64,000 nucleotides of DNA from Sulfurospirillum sp. Its GTDB lineage: Bacteria; Campylobacterota; Campylobacteria; Campylobacterales; Sulfurospirillaceae. The stretch lies in the NCBI GenBank assembly GCA_016744795.1, contig JADGDR010000002.1, positions 238,648 to 302,647 on the forward strand. The letters run 5' to 3'. Below, piece after piece: positions 8,461-17,645 of the stretch (position 1 is the stretch's first letter; the number at the start of each line of letters is the position of its first letter). The position numbers and the translations under genes were made by a program. The notes under the pieces are model-generated. The model was not told the DNA's origin, made no database searches, and saw only the letters and a program-made list of their open reading frames with translations.

Positions 8461-10551
8461 ATGGGAGTTAAAAGTCTTTATATTTCATCAATAGAATCAT
8501 CTGCAGGTAGTCTTATCGTGACTATGGGCATGATGGAGATATTGAAAAGAAGATTGGGAAGAGTGGCATTTTTCAGACCTATCATAGAAGATAAGGAAGA
8601 GAAAGACCATGATATTGAGTTTGTTTTAGAAAAATACGACATAGATATGAGATATTCTCAGTCTTATGGTTATACAGTAAATGAAGCTGAAGCCATGATA
8701 GCAGATAATAGGTTAAATGAACTTATAGAGAACCTTATAGAAAAGTTTAAAAATCTTGAAAATAATAATGATTTCGTTTTAGTAGAGGGACTAAATCAAG
8801 CATGTTTTACCCAAAGTCTTGATTTTGATATCAACTTAGTAATTGCAAAGAATATAGGAAGTCCAGTTGTAAGTGTATTAAAAGGTAAAAATAAGACTCA
8901 AAAAGAAGTTTTAGGTGAAATCAACATAGAATCTGAGGTTATAAAAAAAGCAGGATGTAGTCATTTTGCTACTTTTGTAAATCGAATGGATGATGCTGTT
9001 TTAAGTAAATTATCTAATGAAATATTTGATATACCAACATATTATTTACCTGAAGTAGCTGAGCTTGATACCCCAACCATGGGTGAAATCATGAATAAAC
9101 TTAATTGTATGTTAGTTTTAGGTGAGCAAAAAGATCTAAAACGTGTGGTTCGCCAAAGTAAAATTGCTGCAATGAAACTTGAAAACTTTTTAGAACACAT
9201 AGAAGATGGAGATTTAATAATTGTTCCTGGGGATCGTGCTGATGTTATAGTTGGTTCAATCTCGACAATTCAGTCAAGAAATTATCCAAATATTGCAGGG
9301 CTTCTTCTAACCGGAGGAATGACACCAAATAAAGCAATTAAAAATCTTTTTGAAGGATTTAATTCATTCCCTATGCCAATTTTAAGTGTTACAGAAGATA
9401 CCTATACAACAGCAATGAAAGTAAATAATGTTCCAGCTAAGATAGGTGCTAAAAGTGAAAGAAAAATAGCACTTGCACAAGGTCTTTTTACTGCTAATGT
9501 AGATATAAAAAGAGTTGAAGAAGAAATTGCATCTGTTTCATCAAAAACAATAACACCTATAATGTTTGAGTACAATTTGTTTGAAAGAGCTAGATCAAAT
9601 AGAAAGAAAATCGTACTTCCAGAGAGTGAAGATGAAAGAATTTTAAGAGCAACAGAAATACTTTTAAGACGTGATGTTGTTGATATAGTTTTATTAGGAA
9701 ACAAAGAAGAAATTGAACATAAAAGCGCTTCTTTAGGACTAGATATCAGTAAGGCTGAAATTATTTCTCCTTCAGAATCACCTTTAATGGAAACATTTAC
9801 AAATGAATTTTTTGAACTTAGACGTAAAAAAGGTCTAACAATAGAAGCTGCGAGAGATGCAATGATGCATGTAACTTATTTTGCTACAATGATGGTTCAT
9901 TTAGGTTATGCTGATGGTATGGTTTCTGGTGCAATTCACACAACAGGTGACACCATTAGACCTGCTCTTCAAATCATTAAAACTAAACCAGGTATTTCAA
10001 CTGTTTCAAGTATATTTTTTATGTGCTTAGACACTCAAGTTTTAGTTTATGGAGATTGTGCTGTAAATCCAGATCCAAATGCTAATGATTTAGCACAAAT
10101 TGCTATATCTTCTAATGATACTGCAAAAATATTTGGAATAGATGCAAAAGTTGCAATGCTATCATACTCTACAGGAAATTCTGGACAGGGTGCAGATGTA
10201 GAAAAAGTAATAGAAGCTACTAAAATAGTAAGAGAGCTAAGAGATGATGTTGTTGTTGATGGTCCTATCCAATACGATGCAGCAATTGATCCAAAAGTGG
10301 CTAAGAAAAAATTGCCAGATTCTGAAGTAGCTGGAAAGGCTAATGTATTTATTTTCCCTGATCTCAATACTGGGAATAATACATATAAAGCTGTTCAACG
10401 TAGTTCAAATGCTGTTGCAATTGGTCCAGTCTTACAAGGACTTAAAAAACCTGTAAATGATTTAAGCCGTGGTTGTCTTGTAGCAGACATAGTTAATACT
10501 GTTGCGATTACTGTGATTCAAGCGCAAGAGAATGATGGGAGCAATATATGA
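8461..10551 (+). CDS. pta: Phosphate acetyltransferase, long (three-domain) form
   Basis: Interconverts acetyl-CoA and acetyl-phosphate. 696 residues: an N-terminal P-loop-fold domain resembling dethiobiotin synthetase (about 1-210, degenerate), a DRTGG-type regulatory domain (about 215-340) and the catalytic PTA_PTB domain (about 370-690, from ARSNRKKIVLPESEDERILR). The strong site GGAGGG lies 10 bases before the ATG, and a TATATT candidate -10 is at 8422-8427. It overlaps ackA by four bases (ATGA), so the pair is one operon as usual. Confidence 0.96.
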   Translation: MGVKSLYISSIESSAGSLIVTMGMMEILKRRLGRVAFFRPIIEDKEEKDHDIEFVLEKYDIDMRYSQSYGYTVNEAEAMIADNRLNELIENLIEKFKNLENNNDFVLVEGLNQACFTQSLDFDINLVIAKNIGSPVVSVLKGKNKTQKEVLGEINIESEVIKKAGCSHFATFVNRMDDAVLSKLSNEIFDIPTYYLPEVAELDTPTMGEIMNKLNCMLVLGEQKDLKRVVRQSKIAAMKLENFLEHIEDGDLIIVPGDRADVIVGSISTIQSRNYPNIAGLLLTGGMTPNKAIKNLFEGFNSFPMPILSVTEDTYTTAMKVNNVPAKIGAKSERKIALAQGLFTANVDIKRVEEEIASVSSKTITPIMFEYNLFERARSNRKKIVLPESEDERILRATEILLRRDVVDIVLLGNKEEIEHKSASLGLDISKAEIISPSESPLMETFTNEFFELRRKKGLTIEAARDAMMHVTYFATMMVHLGYADGMVSGAIHTTGDTIRPALQIIKTKPGISTVSSIFFMCLDTQVLVYGDCAVNPDPNANDLAQIAISSNDTAKIFGIDAKVAMLSYSTGNSGQGADVEKVIEATKIVRELRDDVVVDGPIQYDAAIDPKVAKKKLPDSEVAGKANVFIFPDLNTGNNTYKAVQRSSNAVAIGPVLQGLKKPVNDLSRGCLVADIVNTVAITVIQAQENDGSNI

Positions 10552-11729
10552 AAATTTTAGTTTTAAATTCAGGTAGTTCATCGATAAAGTTTCAACTTTT
10601 TCAAATGGACGATAATAGATCAATAGCAAGTGGTTTGGTTGAACAAATTGGTGAGAATGATTCATTAGCAAAAATTGAATATAACGGTACTGTTATTGAA
10701 AAAAGAGAGCCTATTGCAGACCATAAAATTGGTTTAAAAATTATGAATCAGTTATTAATAGAATCCACAGCTATTAGTAGTTTAAATGAGTTAGGTGGAG
10801 TTGGACATAGAATCGTTCAAGGTGGTGGTAGCTTTTCAGAACCAGTTATTGTTGATGAAGCTGTTGCAAAAGAGATAGAAAATCTTATTCCTCTTGCTCC
10901 TTTACATAACAGAGCTCATCTCAATGGTATAGAAGTTATGATGGAAGAAATTCCAAATGTAAAACAAGTAGTTGTATTTGATACAGCTTTTCATGCAACA
11001 ATTCCAAAATATGCTCATATGTATGCAATTCCATATAAGTATTATGAGACAGATGGTGTAAGAAAATATGGTTTTCATGGAACTTCTCATAAATATGTTG
11101 TTGAAGAAGCTTCAAAATACCTAGGTATAGAAAATTTAAATGCAATAACTTTACATCTAGGTAATGGTGCTAGTATGGCAGCAGTTAAAGATGGTAAGTG
11201 TATTGATACATCAATGGGTCTAACACCTTTAGCAGGACTAATGATGGGTACTAGAAGTGGTGATATTGATCCCGCATTACTTTTTTACTTAGGTAGAAAA
11301 TATGACTTAAATATTGAAGATCTAGATGAACTTTTAAATAAAAAAAGTGGTTTAAAAGGTGTTTGTGGTAGTAATGATATGAGAGAAGTAGAAAGTATGG
11401 CTGACAAAGGTGATGAAAATGCTCAATTAGCCTTAGATATGTTTGCTTATCGTATTAAAAAATATATTGGCTCATATAATGCTATTATTGGAAAAACTGA
11501 TTGTATTATTTTTACTGGTGGTATTGGTGAAAATGATATTGATACTAGAGCAAGAAGTTGTAGTGAATTAGAACATATAGGAATGGAATTAGATTTAGTA
11601 AAAAACAATCAAAGATCAAAAGAAATTTTAGAAATATCTTCTAAAAATAGTAAAATTAAAATACTTGTTATTCCAACAAATGAAGAGCTAGAAATAGCAA
11701 TGCAAACATATTCACTTTTAGGAACTTAA
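10548..11729 (+). CDS. ackA: Acetate kinase
   Basis: Makes ATP and acetate from acetyl-phosphate, or the reverse for acetate activation. 393 residues with the two ASKHA signatures: VLNSGSSSIKFQLF at the N-terminus and the YGFHGTSHKYV region with the adenosine motif FTGGIGEND near residue 322. GTRSGDIDPALL and KSGLKGVCG are also typical. Coupled to pta by a four-base overlap. Confidence 0.97.
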   Translation: MKILVLNSGSSSIKFQLFQMDDNRSIASGLVEQIGENDSLAKIEYNGTVIEKREPIADHKIGLKIMNQLLIESTAISSLNELGGVGHRIVQGGGSFSEPVIVDEAVAKEIENLIPLAPLHNRAHLNGIEVMMEEIPNVKQVVVFDTAFHATIPKYAHMYAIPYKYYETDGVRKYGFHGTSHKYVVEEASKYLGIENLNAITLHLGNGASMAAVKDGKCIDTSMGLTPLAGLMMGTRSGDIDPALLFYLGRKYDLNIEDLDELLNKKSGLKGVCGSNDMREVESMADKGDENAQLALDMFAYRIKKYIGSYNAIIGKTDCIIFTGGIGENDIDTRARSCSELEHIGMELDLVKNNQRSKEILEISSKNSKIKILVIPTNEELEIAMQTYSLLGT

Positions 11730-11767
11730 ATTGCTTTACATGTAAAAGTAAATAATTTGGAGTTTAA

Positions 11768-12454
11768 ATGAAAATATTTTTTTCAGTGGTTTTAGTTGGA
11801 ATGTGGTTTTCAGGGTGTTCAACTCATCCTGTTGACCCTGAGATAGAGATGAAACCTCCAGTTTATGTAGAACAACTTCCACCTAAAACAAAACAGCAAG
11901 TAATTGTAAATCCTGGCAGTATTTTTGGACAAGGAGACAATCCTTTGTTTTCTGATTTAAAAGCAATGAATCCAAATGATATTGTAACAGTAGTAATTAG
12001 TGAATCAATTGCTCAGAGTTCTAATGGCAAAAAAACTATTTCTGAAGAAAATAGTGATAAGTTAGGAGCCGGTGTGTTTAGTGGTATTGGAGGTACTGTT
12101 TTAAATAAAGCAGGTAAAATTGGTTTTGAAGCAGGTTCAACAAATACATATGCTGGTAGTGGAATAAATACAAGGAATGAATCTTTTACAACAACAATTT
12201 CAGCAAGAATAATTAAAATATTAAATAATGGCAATTATTTTATTGAAGGTAATCGTGAACTTCTTGTAAATGGTGAAAAGCAGATTATTCAGATAAGTGG
12301 TGTTATTAGACCATATGATATTGGTCCTACAAATACTATAGATTCAAAGTTTATTGCTGATGCAAAGGTACTTTACAAAACAGAAGGCGAAATAGATAGA
12401 GCAACCAATAAACCATGGGGTTCAAAGTTCGTAGAATCTATTTGGCCATTTTAG
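11768..12454 (+). CDS. flgH: Flagellar L-ring lipoprotein FlgH
   Basis: Outer-membrane L-ring subunit of the flagellar basal body. A lipoprotein signal ends in FSGC with Cys17 as the acylation site. The conserved segment SIFGQGDNPLFSDLKAMNPNDIVTV followed by a Ser/Asn/Gly-rich region and GNYFIEGNRELLVNGEKQ is diagnostic. 228 residues is normal. It is the only structural flagellar gene in the window and sits alone between ackA and the pilus operon. No sigma-28 or sigma-54 promoter was recognised in the 38-base gap from ackA. Confidence 0.95.
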   Translation: MKIFFSVVLVGMWFSGCSTHPVDPEIEMKPPVYVEQLPPKTKQQVIVNPGSIFGQGDNPLFSDLKAMNPNDIVTVVISESIAQSSNGKKTISEENSDKLGAGVFSGIGGTVLNKAGKIGFEAGSTNTYAGSGINTRNESFTTTISARIIKILNNGNYFIEGNRELLVNGEKQIIQISGVIRPYDIGPTNTIDSKFIADAKVLYKTEGEIDRATNKPWGSKFVESIWPF

Positions 12455-12474
12455 GTTTTACATGTAAAGCACAG

Positions 12475-12503
12475 ACTAAAGGGAGTTTATCCCTTTAGTT
12501 TTT
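12475..12503. terminator. Intrinsic terminator between flgH and the pilus-biogenesis operon
   Basis: ACTAAAGGG, a 7-base loop and CCCTTTAGT form a perfect 9-bp stem followed by TTTTT on the plus strand. The stem also covers the stop codon of the minus-strand GspF-like gene, so it probably serves both convergent units. A copy of TTTACATGTAAA lies just upstream. Confidence 0.75.
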
Positions 12504-13736
12504 AACTGCTTGTGCCATATCCCACATTGGCATAAAAATACCAAGTGCCATCAAAAGAACCATTCCTGCAATAAAAGCAAGTAAAACAGGCTCAATATAT
12601 GCGGCGAGATTGTCAATAATTTCATTGAATTTAGATTTAAAATAACCTGTAACTTTATCTAACATTTTATCAAGAGTACCACTTTGTTCACCAGCATGAA
12701 TCATTTGAATAAGCATACCTTCAAAAAGACCAGTATCTTTAAAGGCTTCTGTAAGTGATATACCTCTACTAACAGAAGTTTTAACAGCAGCTAATTGCTT
12801 TTTAAGATGTATGTTTTCAAGTGTTAAAAGTGAAGTATCTAAAGCATCAGAGATAGGGATACCTGCTCTAATAAGTTCTGTAAAAACAAGAGTAAATCTA
12901 CTCATTGTTGCATAAAACGTGATATTTCCTATAAGATATACTTTTAGAATATATTCGTCGTACTTAGCTTTAAATTCTTCATTATTCTTCCGTAAATATT
13001 TAAAAGTTACAATCATAATAAAAAGGCATAGAAGTAGTAGTTGTCCATATGTATTTACCATATGTTCCATAAAAAGCAAAATTTTCGTAGGAATAGGAAG
13101 CTCTGCATGAAATTTAGAAAAAATTTCTTTAAATTTTGGAACAACATAAACCATAAGAATTGTAAATGCTATAGCAATAGCAATCATAACAGTAATAGGG
13201 TATCTAAGTGCTTTTTTAAATTTTTGTCTATTTTCTTCTATTTCTTCTACTATTTCTGCAAGTTTTTCAAGAGATTCAGCCATATTACCTGTACTCTCAC
13301 CAAGTTCAACCATTGCAATAGTTACATCTCCCAATTCATGTCTATAACTCATCATAGATTCAGTCAGGCTAAGTCCAGAGTTTAAATCATCATCTATTCG
13401 TTCAAATATCTCTTTTAGTGTTATATCAGTTGTTGCTTTTGAAACCTCTTTTATACTATCATGAATAGATATACCAGCATCAGTCATAACTGCCAATTGT
13501 CTAATAGCAGCAATTAAGTCTTTCATATTGATGTTTTTTTTAACAATTGCATCCATAATGTTATTTTTTATATTTTCTAGTTGATCTTCTACCGGAGCAG
13601 AAGTCTCTTTTACATTAATGATAATACCAGGGCTTTTTGATTTAGCCATACTTATGGCATCACTTTTATTTGATGCTTTGATAACTTTAAAAACTTTTTT
13701 CCCTTTAAAAAGAGAGTGTATCTCAAAATATTTCAT
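12495..13736 (-). CDS. Type II secretion/type IV pilus inner-membrane platform protein (GspF/PilC/MshG-like)
   Basis: 413 residues with the duplicated GspF domain: QLAVMTDAGISIHDSIKEV near 90-110 and FTELIRAGIPISDALDTS near 285-305, three strongly hydrophobic helices (about 170-190, 220-245 and a C-terminal one) and the PMWDMAQAVK ending found in MshG/PilC. It forms the membrane platform on which the assembly ATPase acts. Last gene of the MSHA-like operon; overlaps the ATPase gene by four bases. The equivalent in Campylobacter is the competence gene ctsF. Confidence 0.92.
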   Translation of the reverse strand: MKYFEIHSLFKGKKVFKVIKASNKSDAISMAKSKSPGIIINVKETSAPVEDQLENIKNNIMDAIVKKNINMKDLIAAIRQLAVMTDAGISIHDSIKEVSKATTDITLKEIFERIDDDLNSGLSLTESMMSYRHELGDVTIAMVELGESTGNMAESLEKLAEIVEEIEENRQKFKKALRYPITVMIAIAIAFTILMVYVVPKFKEIFSKFHAELPIPTKILLFMEHMVNTYGQLLLLCLFIMIVTFKYLRKNNEEFKAKYDEYILKVYLIGNITFYATMSRFTLVFTELIRAGIPISDALDTSLLTLENIHLKKQLAAVKTSVSRGISLTEAFKDTGLFEGMLIQMIHAGEQSGTLDKMLDKVTGYFKSKFNEIIDNLAAYIEPVLLAFIAGMVLLMALGIFMPMWDMAQAVKN

Positions 13737-15481
13737 GATTTTGCTACCCTTATAATCTCATCTAATGTGGTTATTCCTCGTGAAGCTCGTATAACTCCAT
13801 CTTGGAACATATCTGTAAAACCCTCTTTAACTGCTTGGTCATGGATCTCTTTTTTACTGTCACCTTGTGCTATCATACTTGACATCTTTTCACTTATGGG
13901 AAGAATTTCTGAGAGCATTTCTCTTCCTTTATATCCTGTTTGTGCACATTTTTCACAGCCATGATGTTTGTAAAATTGATAATTTTCTGGAAGATATTGT
14001 TTTATATCATTAAACGTTGATTGTGGGAGAGTAGTTTTAGTTCTACAATGAGTGCAAAGTTTTCTAACAAGCCTTTGAGCTTCAATAGCCACTAAGGAAC
14101 CACTTAATAGATAGGGTTCTATTCCCATATCCATAACTCTTGTAATTGCACTAACAGAGTCATTTGTATGTAGGGTTGAAAATACTAAGTGACCAGTTAG
14201 TGCGGCTTGAACGGCTATACGAAGAGTGTCTGAATCTCTAACCTCACCAATCATAATAATATCAGGATCTTGTCTTAAAATAGATTTAAGTGCACTTGCA
14301 AAAGTTAATCCTGCTTTTTGATTTACTTGAACTTGTTGTGTAAGATTTAATTGATATTCTACTGGATCTTCAACTGTAATAATTTTAGTTTGTACATTTT
14401 TTATAGCATTTAATGCTGCATAAAGCGTAGTTGTTTTACCGCTTCCTGTTGGTCCTGTTACAAAGATGATACCATAAGGTGCTTTCATAGCTTTACTAAA
14501 TTTTTTGTAGTTATTTGGGTGCATTCCCAAATCTTCTATTTTGATCATAACTTTTGATTTATCAAGTATACGTATAACTATTGACTCTCCGTTTAGTATA
14601 GGAAGAGTAGAGATTCTAAAGTCAAACTCTTTTCCAAGTATGGTTGCCGAAAAACGTCCATCTTGTGGTTTCCTTTTTTCTGCTATATCCATATTAGATA
14701 ATAGTTTCATCCTAGAAGCTAAAGGAGGGTAAATATCTTTGTCAAATATAAATGTTTCATTAAGCATACCATCTATTCTTCCTCTTACTATACAGTTGTT
14801 TTCTGATGGTTCTATATGTATATCACTTGCACCTGAGAGTATAGTACTTTTAAGAATCATCTCTATAAGTTTAAGTATACCTGAGGACTCTTGTGGATTT
14901 TCTGCTGCACTTGAAGTTATCTCTTTTCTTATTTCAGCAATTAGACCTTTGATACTCTCACTCATCTCTACTTTATTGATATATTTTTCTATTTGAGTTG
15001 GCTCTGAAATAACAAATTTTACTAGTTTTCTAGGAAAAATTCGTTGAACACCTTCTTGAGCATGCATATCCATGGGATCTCTAAGGGCTATGTAAACATT
15101 TATTTCATCTTCTCTAATAGGAAGTGCATTAAATTTTTTGAGTTGAGCAAATGGAAGTTTTGCCACCATTCTGTAATCAATATCAATAGAGTCTAAATCT
15201 ATATATTCTAGTTTTAGATTTTTAGATAAAGTATAAAGAAATGCTTCAATTTCAATTGCAAAATTACTATTTACTTCATCTAAGGTAAGATACCCTTTTT
15301 TATAAAATTCAATGACTAAGATAAGCATATCTTCTTTAGCAAAAAAGCCATTTTTTATAAGGATATCACCTAAAGTGTCTTTAGAGTTTTCTAACTGTTT
15401 AGATATGTCATTTGCACTATTTTTATCAACAATACGATTTTGTATAAAATAGTTTAAAAGATTATTTGTTGCGCTGCTCAT
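13733..15481 (-). CDS. Type II secretion/type IV pilus assembly ATPase (GspE/PilB/MshE-like)
   Basis: 582 residues. The N-terminal MshEN/T2SSE-N domain (about 1-170) is followed by the hexameric ATPase with Walker A GPTGSGKTT (343-351), an Asp-box ITVEDPVEY, Walker B DPDIIMIGEVRD (405-416) and His-box TGHLVFSTLHTND. The zinc element is CTHC (476-479) plus CEKC (509-512). It energises pilus or pseudopilus assembly from the cytoplasm. Coupled to the platform gene downstream. Corresponds to MshE or Campylobacter CtsE. Confidence 0.94.
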   Translation of the reverse strand: MSSATNNLLNYFIQNRIVDKNSANDISKQLENSKDTLGDILIKNGFFAKEDMLILVIEFYKKGYLTLDEVNSNFAIEIEAFLYTLSKNLKLEYIDLDSIDIDYRMVAKLPFAQLKKFNALPIREDEINVYIALRDPMDMHAQEGVQRIFPRKLVKFVISEPTQIEKYINKVEMSESIKGLIAEIRKEITSSAAENPQESSGILKLIEMILKSTILSGASDIHIEPSENNCIVRGRIDGMLNETFIFDKDIYPPLASRMKLLSNMDIAEKRKPQDGRFSATILGKEFDFRISTLPILNGESIVIRILDKSKVMIKIEDLGMHPNNYKKFSKAMKAPYGIIFVTGPTGSGKTTTLYAALNAIKNVQTKIITVEDPVEYQLNLTQQVQVNQKAGLTFASALKSILRQDPDIIMIGEVRDSDTLRIAVQAALTGHLVFSTLHTNDSVSAITRVMDMGIEPYLLSGSLVAIEAQRLVRKLCTHCRTKTTLPQSTFNDIKQYLPENYQFYKHHGCEKCAQTGYKGREMLSEILPISEKMSSMIAQGDSKKEIHDQAVKEGFTDMFQDGVIRASRGITTLDEIIRVAKS

Positions 15482-15495
15482 TTATAGTGCCTTTG

Positions 15496-16047
15496 TTACC
15501 AGTATGTACGTACTTTTGTTATTTGACCATTTTTATAGGTTCTTAAAAATATTTTTTTAGCCTTTTGATGAGTTTCTGTTGATAATTTGTAAGATAATTC
15601 ACTATTGTTATCATCATTAAACCAATAAGCACCATTTTTGTAGTTGTAATCTCCACTTACAAATTTGTTAAAAATAATAGAAAGGATATATTTGGTTTTT
15701 GGTAGATTAATATAAGATATATCAACATCATCTACTAATGCATGATATAAAAGTTTTTTTTGATAAAGAATAGTAGCAAAATATGCTGCATTTTCTCTTG
15801 ATTGGGCTGTTTTATGTAATTTAACTATAGGTAGTATAGTTCTATTTATCATATCAACTTCCAAACAAGAGTGAGCATATATGTTAAGGAATTCTTCATC
15901 AGTTTTATATTTTTGATATAAGTCTCCAGCTTTTATGCAAACTTTTCTATAGTCTTTTTCCTTATAAAGTTTTAGAATATCTTCTTTATTAGTTGCATTT
16001 AAAAGTGTTGTTAATAGTATAAAAATTAGACCTATTTTATTAATCAT
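15496..16047 (-). CDS. Exported protein of unknown function in pilus operon
   Basis: 183 residues with a signal-peptide-like start (MINKIGLIFILLTTLLNA). The body is helical with TPR-like spacing and the C-terminus ends in ...NGQITKVRTYW. I chose ATG 16047, not the TTG at 16059, because TTGGAG then serves as a ribosome-binding site 6 bases before the ATG. It overlaps the MshN-like stop by eight bases. MSHA operons have no equivalent between N and E that I know. Probably a periplasmic accessory factor; function not recognised. Confidence 0.75.
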   Translation of the reverse strand: MINKIGLIFILLTTLLNATNKEDILKLYKEKDYRKVCIKAGDLYQKYKTDEEFLNIYAHSCLEVDMINRTILPIVKLHKTAQSRENAAYFATILYQKKLLYHALVDDVDISYINLPKTKYILSIIFNKFVSGDYNYKNGAYWFNDDNNSELSYKLSTETHQKAKKIFLRTYKNGQITKVRTYW

Positions 16048-16846
16048 CAGTATCTCCAAGTTCTATTTTGTGTAGTAAAGTATTTAATCTTTTAGAGTCA
16101 TTATTAGCAAGATAGGCTTTTAATGCTCTTAGTGCATCTTTTTTTTGATTTAATTTTACTTTTGATTTAGCAAACCAATACCAACTTTTAGTATTTTGTG
16201 CATCAATATCATTTGCAATTAATGCCCATCTTAGAGTATCTTTATAATTTTTATTATTATAATACTCTTCAGCTAGCATTAAGGCAAAAACTATACTAGA
16301 GGTTGAATAGTATTTATCTTTTAGGTATGCAATTGTATCTACTTCTTGCATATCAATTGATATTTTTGGTTTAGTTGTTTTAATGACTTTTGTAGGTACA
16401 GTCTCTTCCATTTCACTTATTGGAAAAATTATATCTTTTTTATTTGTATTAACAAGCATATCATCCTTATCTGTTGTATTAAGCGTTAAAAAACCATTTG
16501 AGCTAAAAAGTTCACTCTCTTGTTCCCTTGGCTCAAGTTTAAAGTAATAGGGGTTTGATTCTTCTTTTTTAGCAATTTTTTTTATTGTTTTATTTATATC
16601 TACAATGACTTTTTTTACAGTATGCTTGTTTTTAGATTCATCAATAAGTTTTTTTTCTTTTTTTATTACTGTTTTAGCTATGTTTTTAACAGGCAATTTA
16701 ACATGTTGTTCGATTAAGATTTTATAAGCAATAAACGATGAAGTAGAAACAAAAAGAAGAATAAAAATACACAATTTGACTTTTTGTTTTATTTTGTACT
16801 TAAACCATTTTTCTTCAAGCTCAATTATCTCCTCAGCATTAAACAT
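16040..16846 (-). CDS. MshN-like membrane-anchored TPR protein
   Basis: 268 residues: a short cytoplasmic N-terminus, one membrane segment (about 23-44, LCIFILLFVSTSSFIAYKIL), a lysine-rich periplasmic linker and a C-terminal TPR region (about 190-260, YYNNKNYKDTLRWALIANDI...). Position between the AAA ATPase and the GspE-type ATPase matches mshN. Overlaps both neighbours by eight bases. Sequence identity to known MshN cannot be judged here, so the call rests on topology and order. Confidence 0.68.
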   Translation of the reverse strand: MFNAEEIIELEEKWFKYKIKQKVKLCIFILLFVSTSSFIAYKILIEQHVKLPVKNIAKTVIKKEKKLIDESKNKHTVKKVIVDINKTIKKIAKKEESNPYYFKLEPREQESELFSSNGFLTLNTTDKDDMLVNTNKKDIIFPISEMEETVPTKVIKTTKPKISIDMQEVDTIAYLKDKYYSTSSIVFALMLAEEYYNNKNYKDTLRWALIANDIDAQNTKSWYWFAKSKVKLNQKKDALRALKAYLANNDSKRLNTLLHKIELGDTDD

Positions 16847-17645
16847 TTATCATTCCTAAATTTATAGCTGCCATTTCAAGAAATTTAAGTTTTAGAGTTT
16901 TAGCATTTACCATGGATGGTTTATTTTTATCATAGTACTCTAATATTTCAAATAACTTATACATTAGCTTATTTATTGTTCTTAAATTACCTTTTGTTAT
17001 TTTCATAAGAAGTTTATAGTGGGAATCCTTAAATAAAGAAAGATACTCAAATTTATTATGAAAAAGCATTTTTTTCTCTATATAAGTTTTTACTTCATTT
17101 AGCGAAGAATTGTGTAGTTCTATAGTTTCCCAAATTCTAGTTTTAAAATAATCCTTTGCCAAAACATTCTCTTTTTCAGTTTTATGAACTGTAAAAAGGA
17201 ATTTGAATTTTCTTGAATCAGACATAAGCCTAATTTTCTCAATAAGTTCTTCTGGATAAAGTTGAGCTTCATCTAAAAGTACTGTTACTGATCTTTTTTC
17301 ATCTAACTTTTCAGTTGCAGCAGATAAAAATTCATTATAACCAGAAAACTTTGGAGATTTTTCTTTAAATATTTTTTGATATAACTCTTTTAAAAACTCT
17401 TTTTCATCAAAAAAAGGTCTTGGAAAAAAGACAATATCTTTTTTACCTTTAAAATCATTATAAATCTTTTGGAGAAGAAAAGTTTTACCAGTACCAGGTT
17501 TTCCAAAAAAAAGAATTAGTTTTAATGGTTTATCAAGAGTTTGGACAAGTCTTTCATATGCAAAAACTGATTTATCTAAATTTACATAATCAAAAACTTC
17601 TCCATCAATGAAGATGTTTTTGATTTCTGCATAGTTACTGTTCAT
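16839..17645 (-). CDS. ExeA/MshM-like AAA ATPase of pilus/competence operon
   Basis: 268 residues with Walker A GKPGTGKT (48-55) and Walker B VTVLLDEAQL (120-129), the layout of the ExeA/MshM family of AAA ATPases that help assemble the secretin. No membrane segment. The start overlaps the secretin gene by 11 bases. The Campylobacter cts locus also has an ATP/GTP-binding protein (CtsP) beside its secretin, probably the counterpart. Confidence 0.85.
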   Translation of the reverse strand: MNSNYAEIKNIFIDGEVFDYVNLDKSVFAYERLVQTLDKPLKLILFFGKPGTGKTFLLQKIYNDFKGKKDIVFFPRPFFDEKEFLKELYQKIFKEKSPKFSGYNEFLSAATEKLDEKRSVTVLLDEAQLYPEELIEKIRLMSDSRKFKFLFTVHKTEKENVLAKDYFKTRIWETIELHNSSLNEVKTYIEKKMLFHNKFEYLSLFKDSHYKLLMKITKGNLRTINKLMYKLFEILEYYDKNKPSMVNAKTLKLKFLEMAAINLGMINV

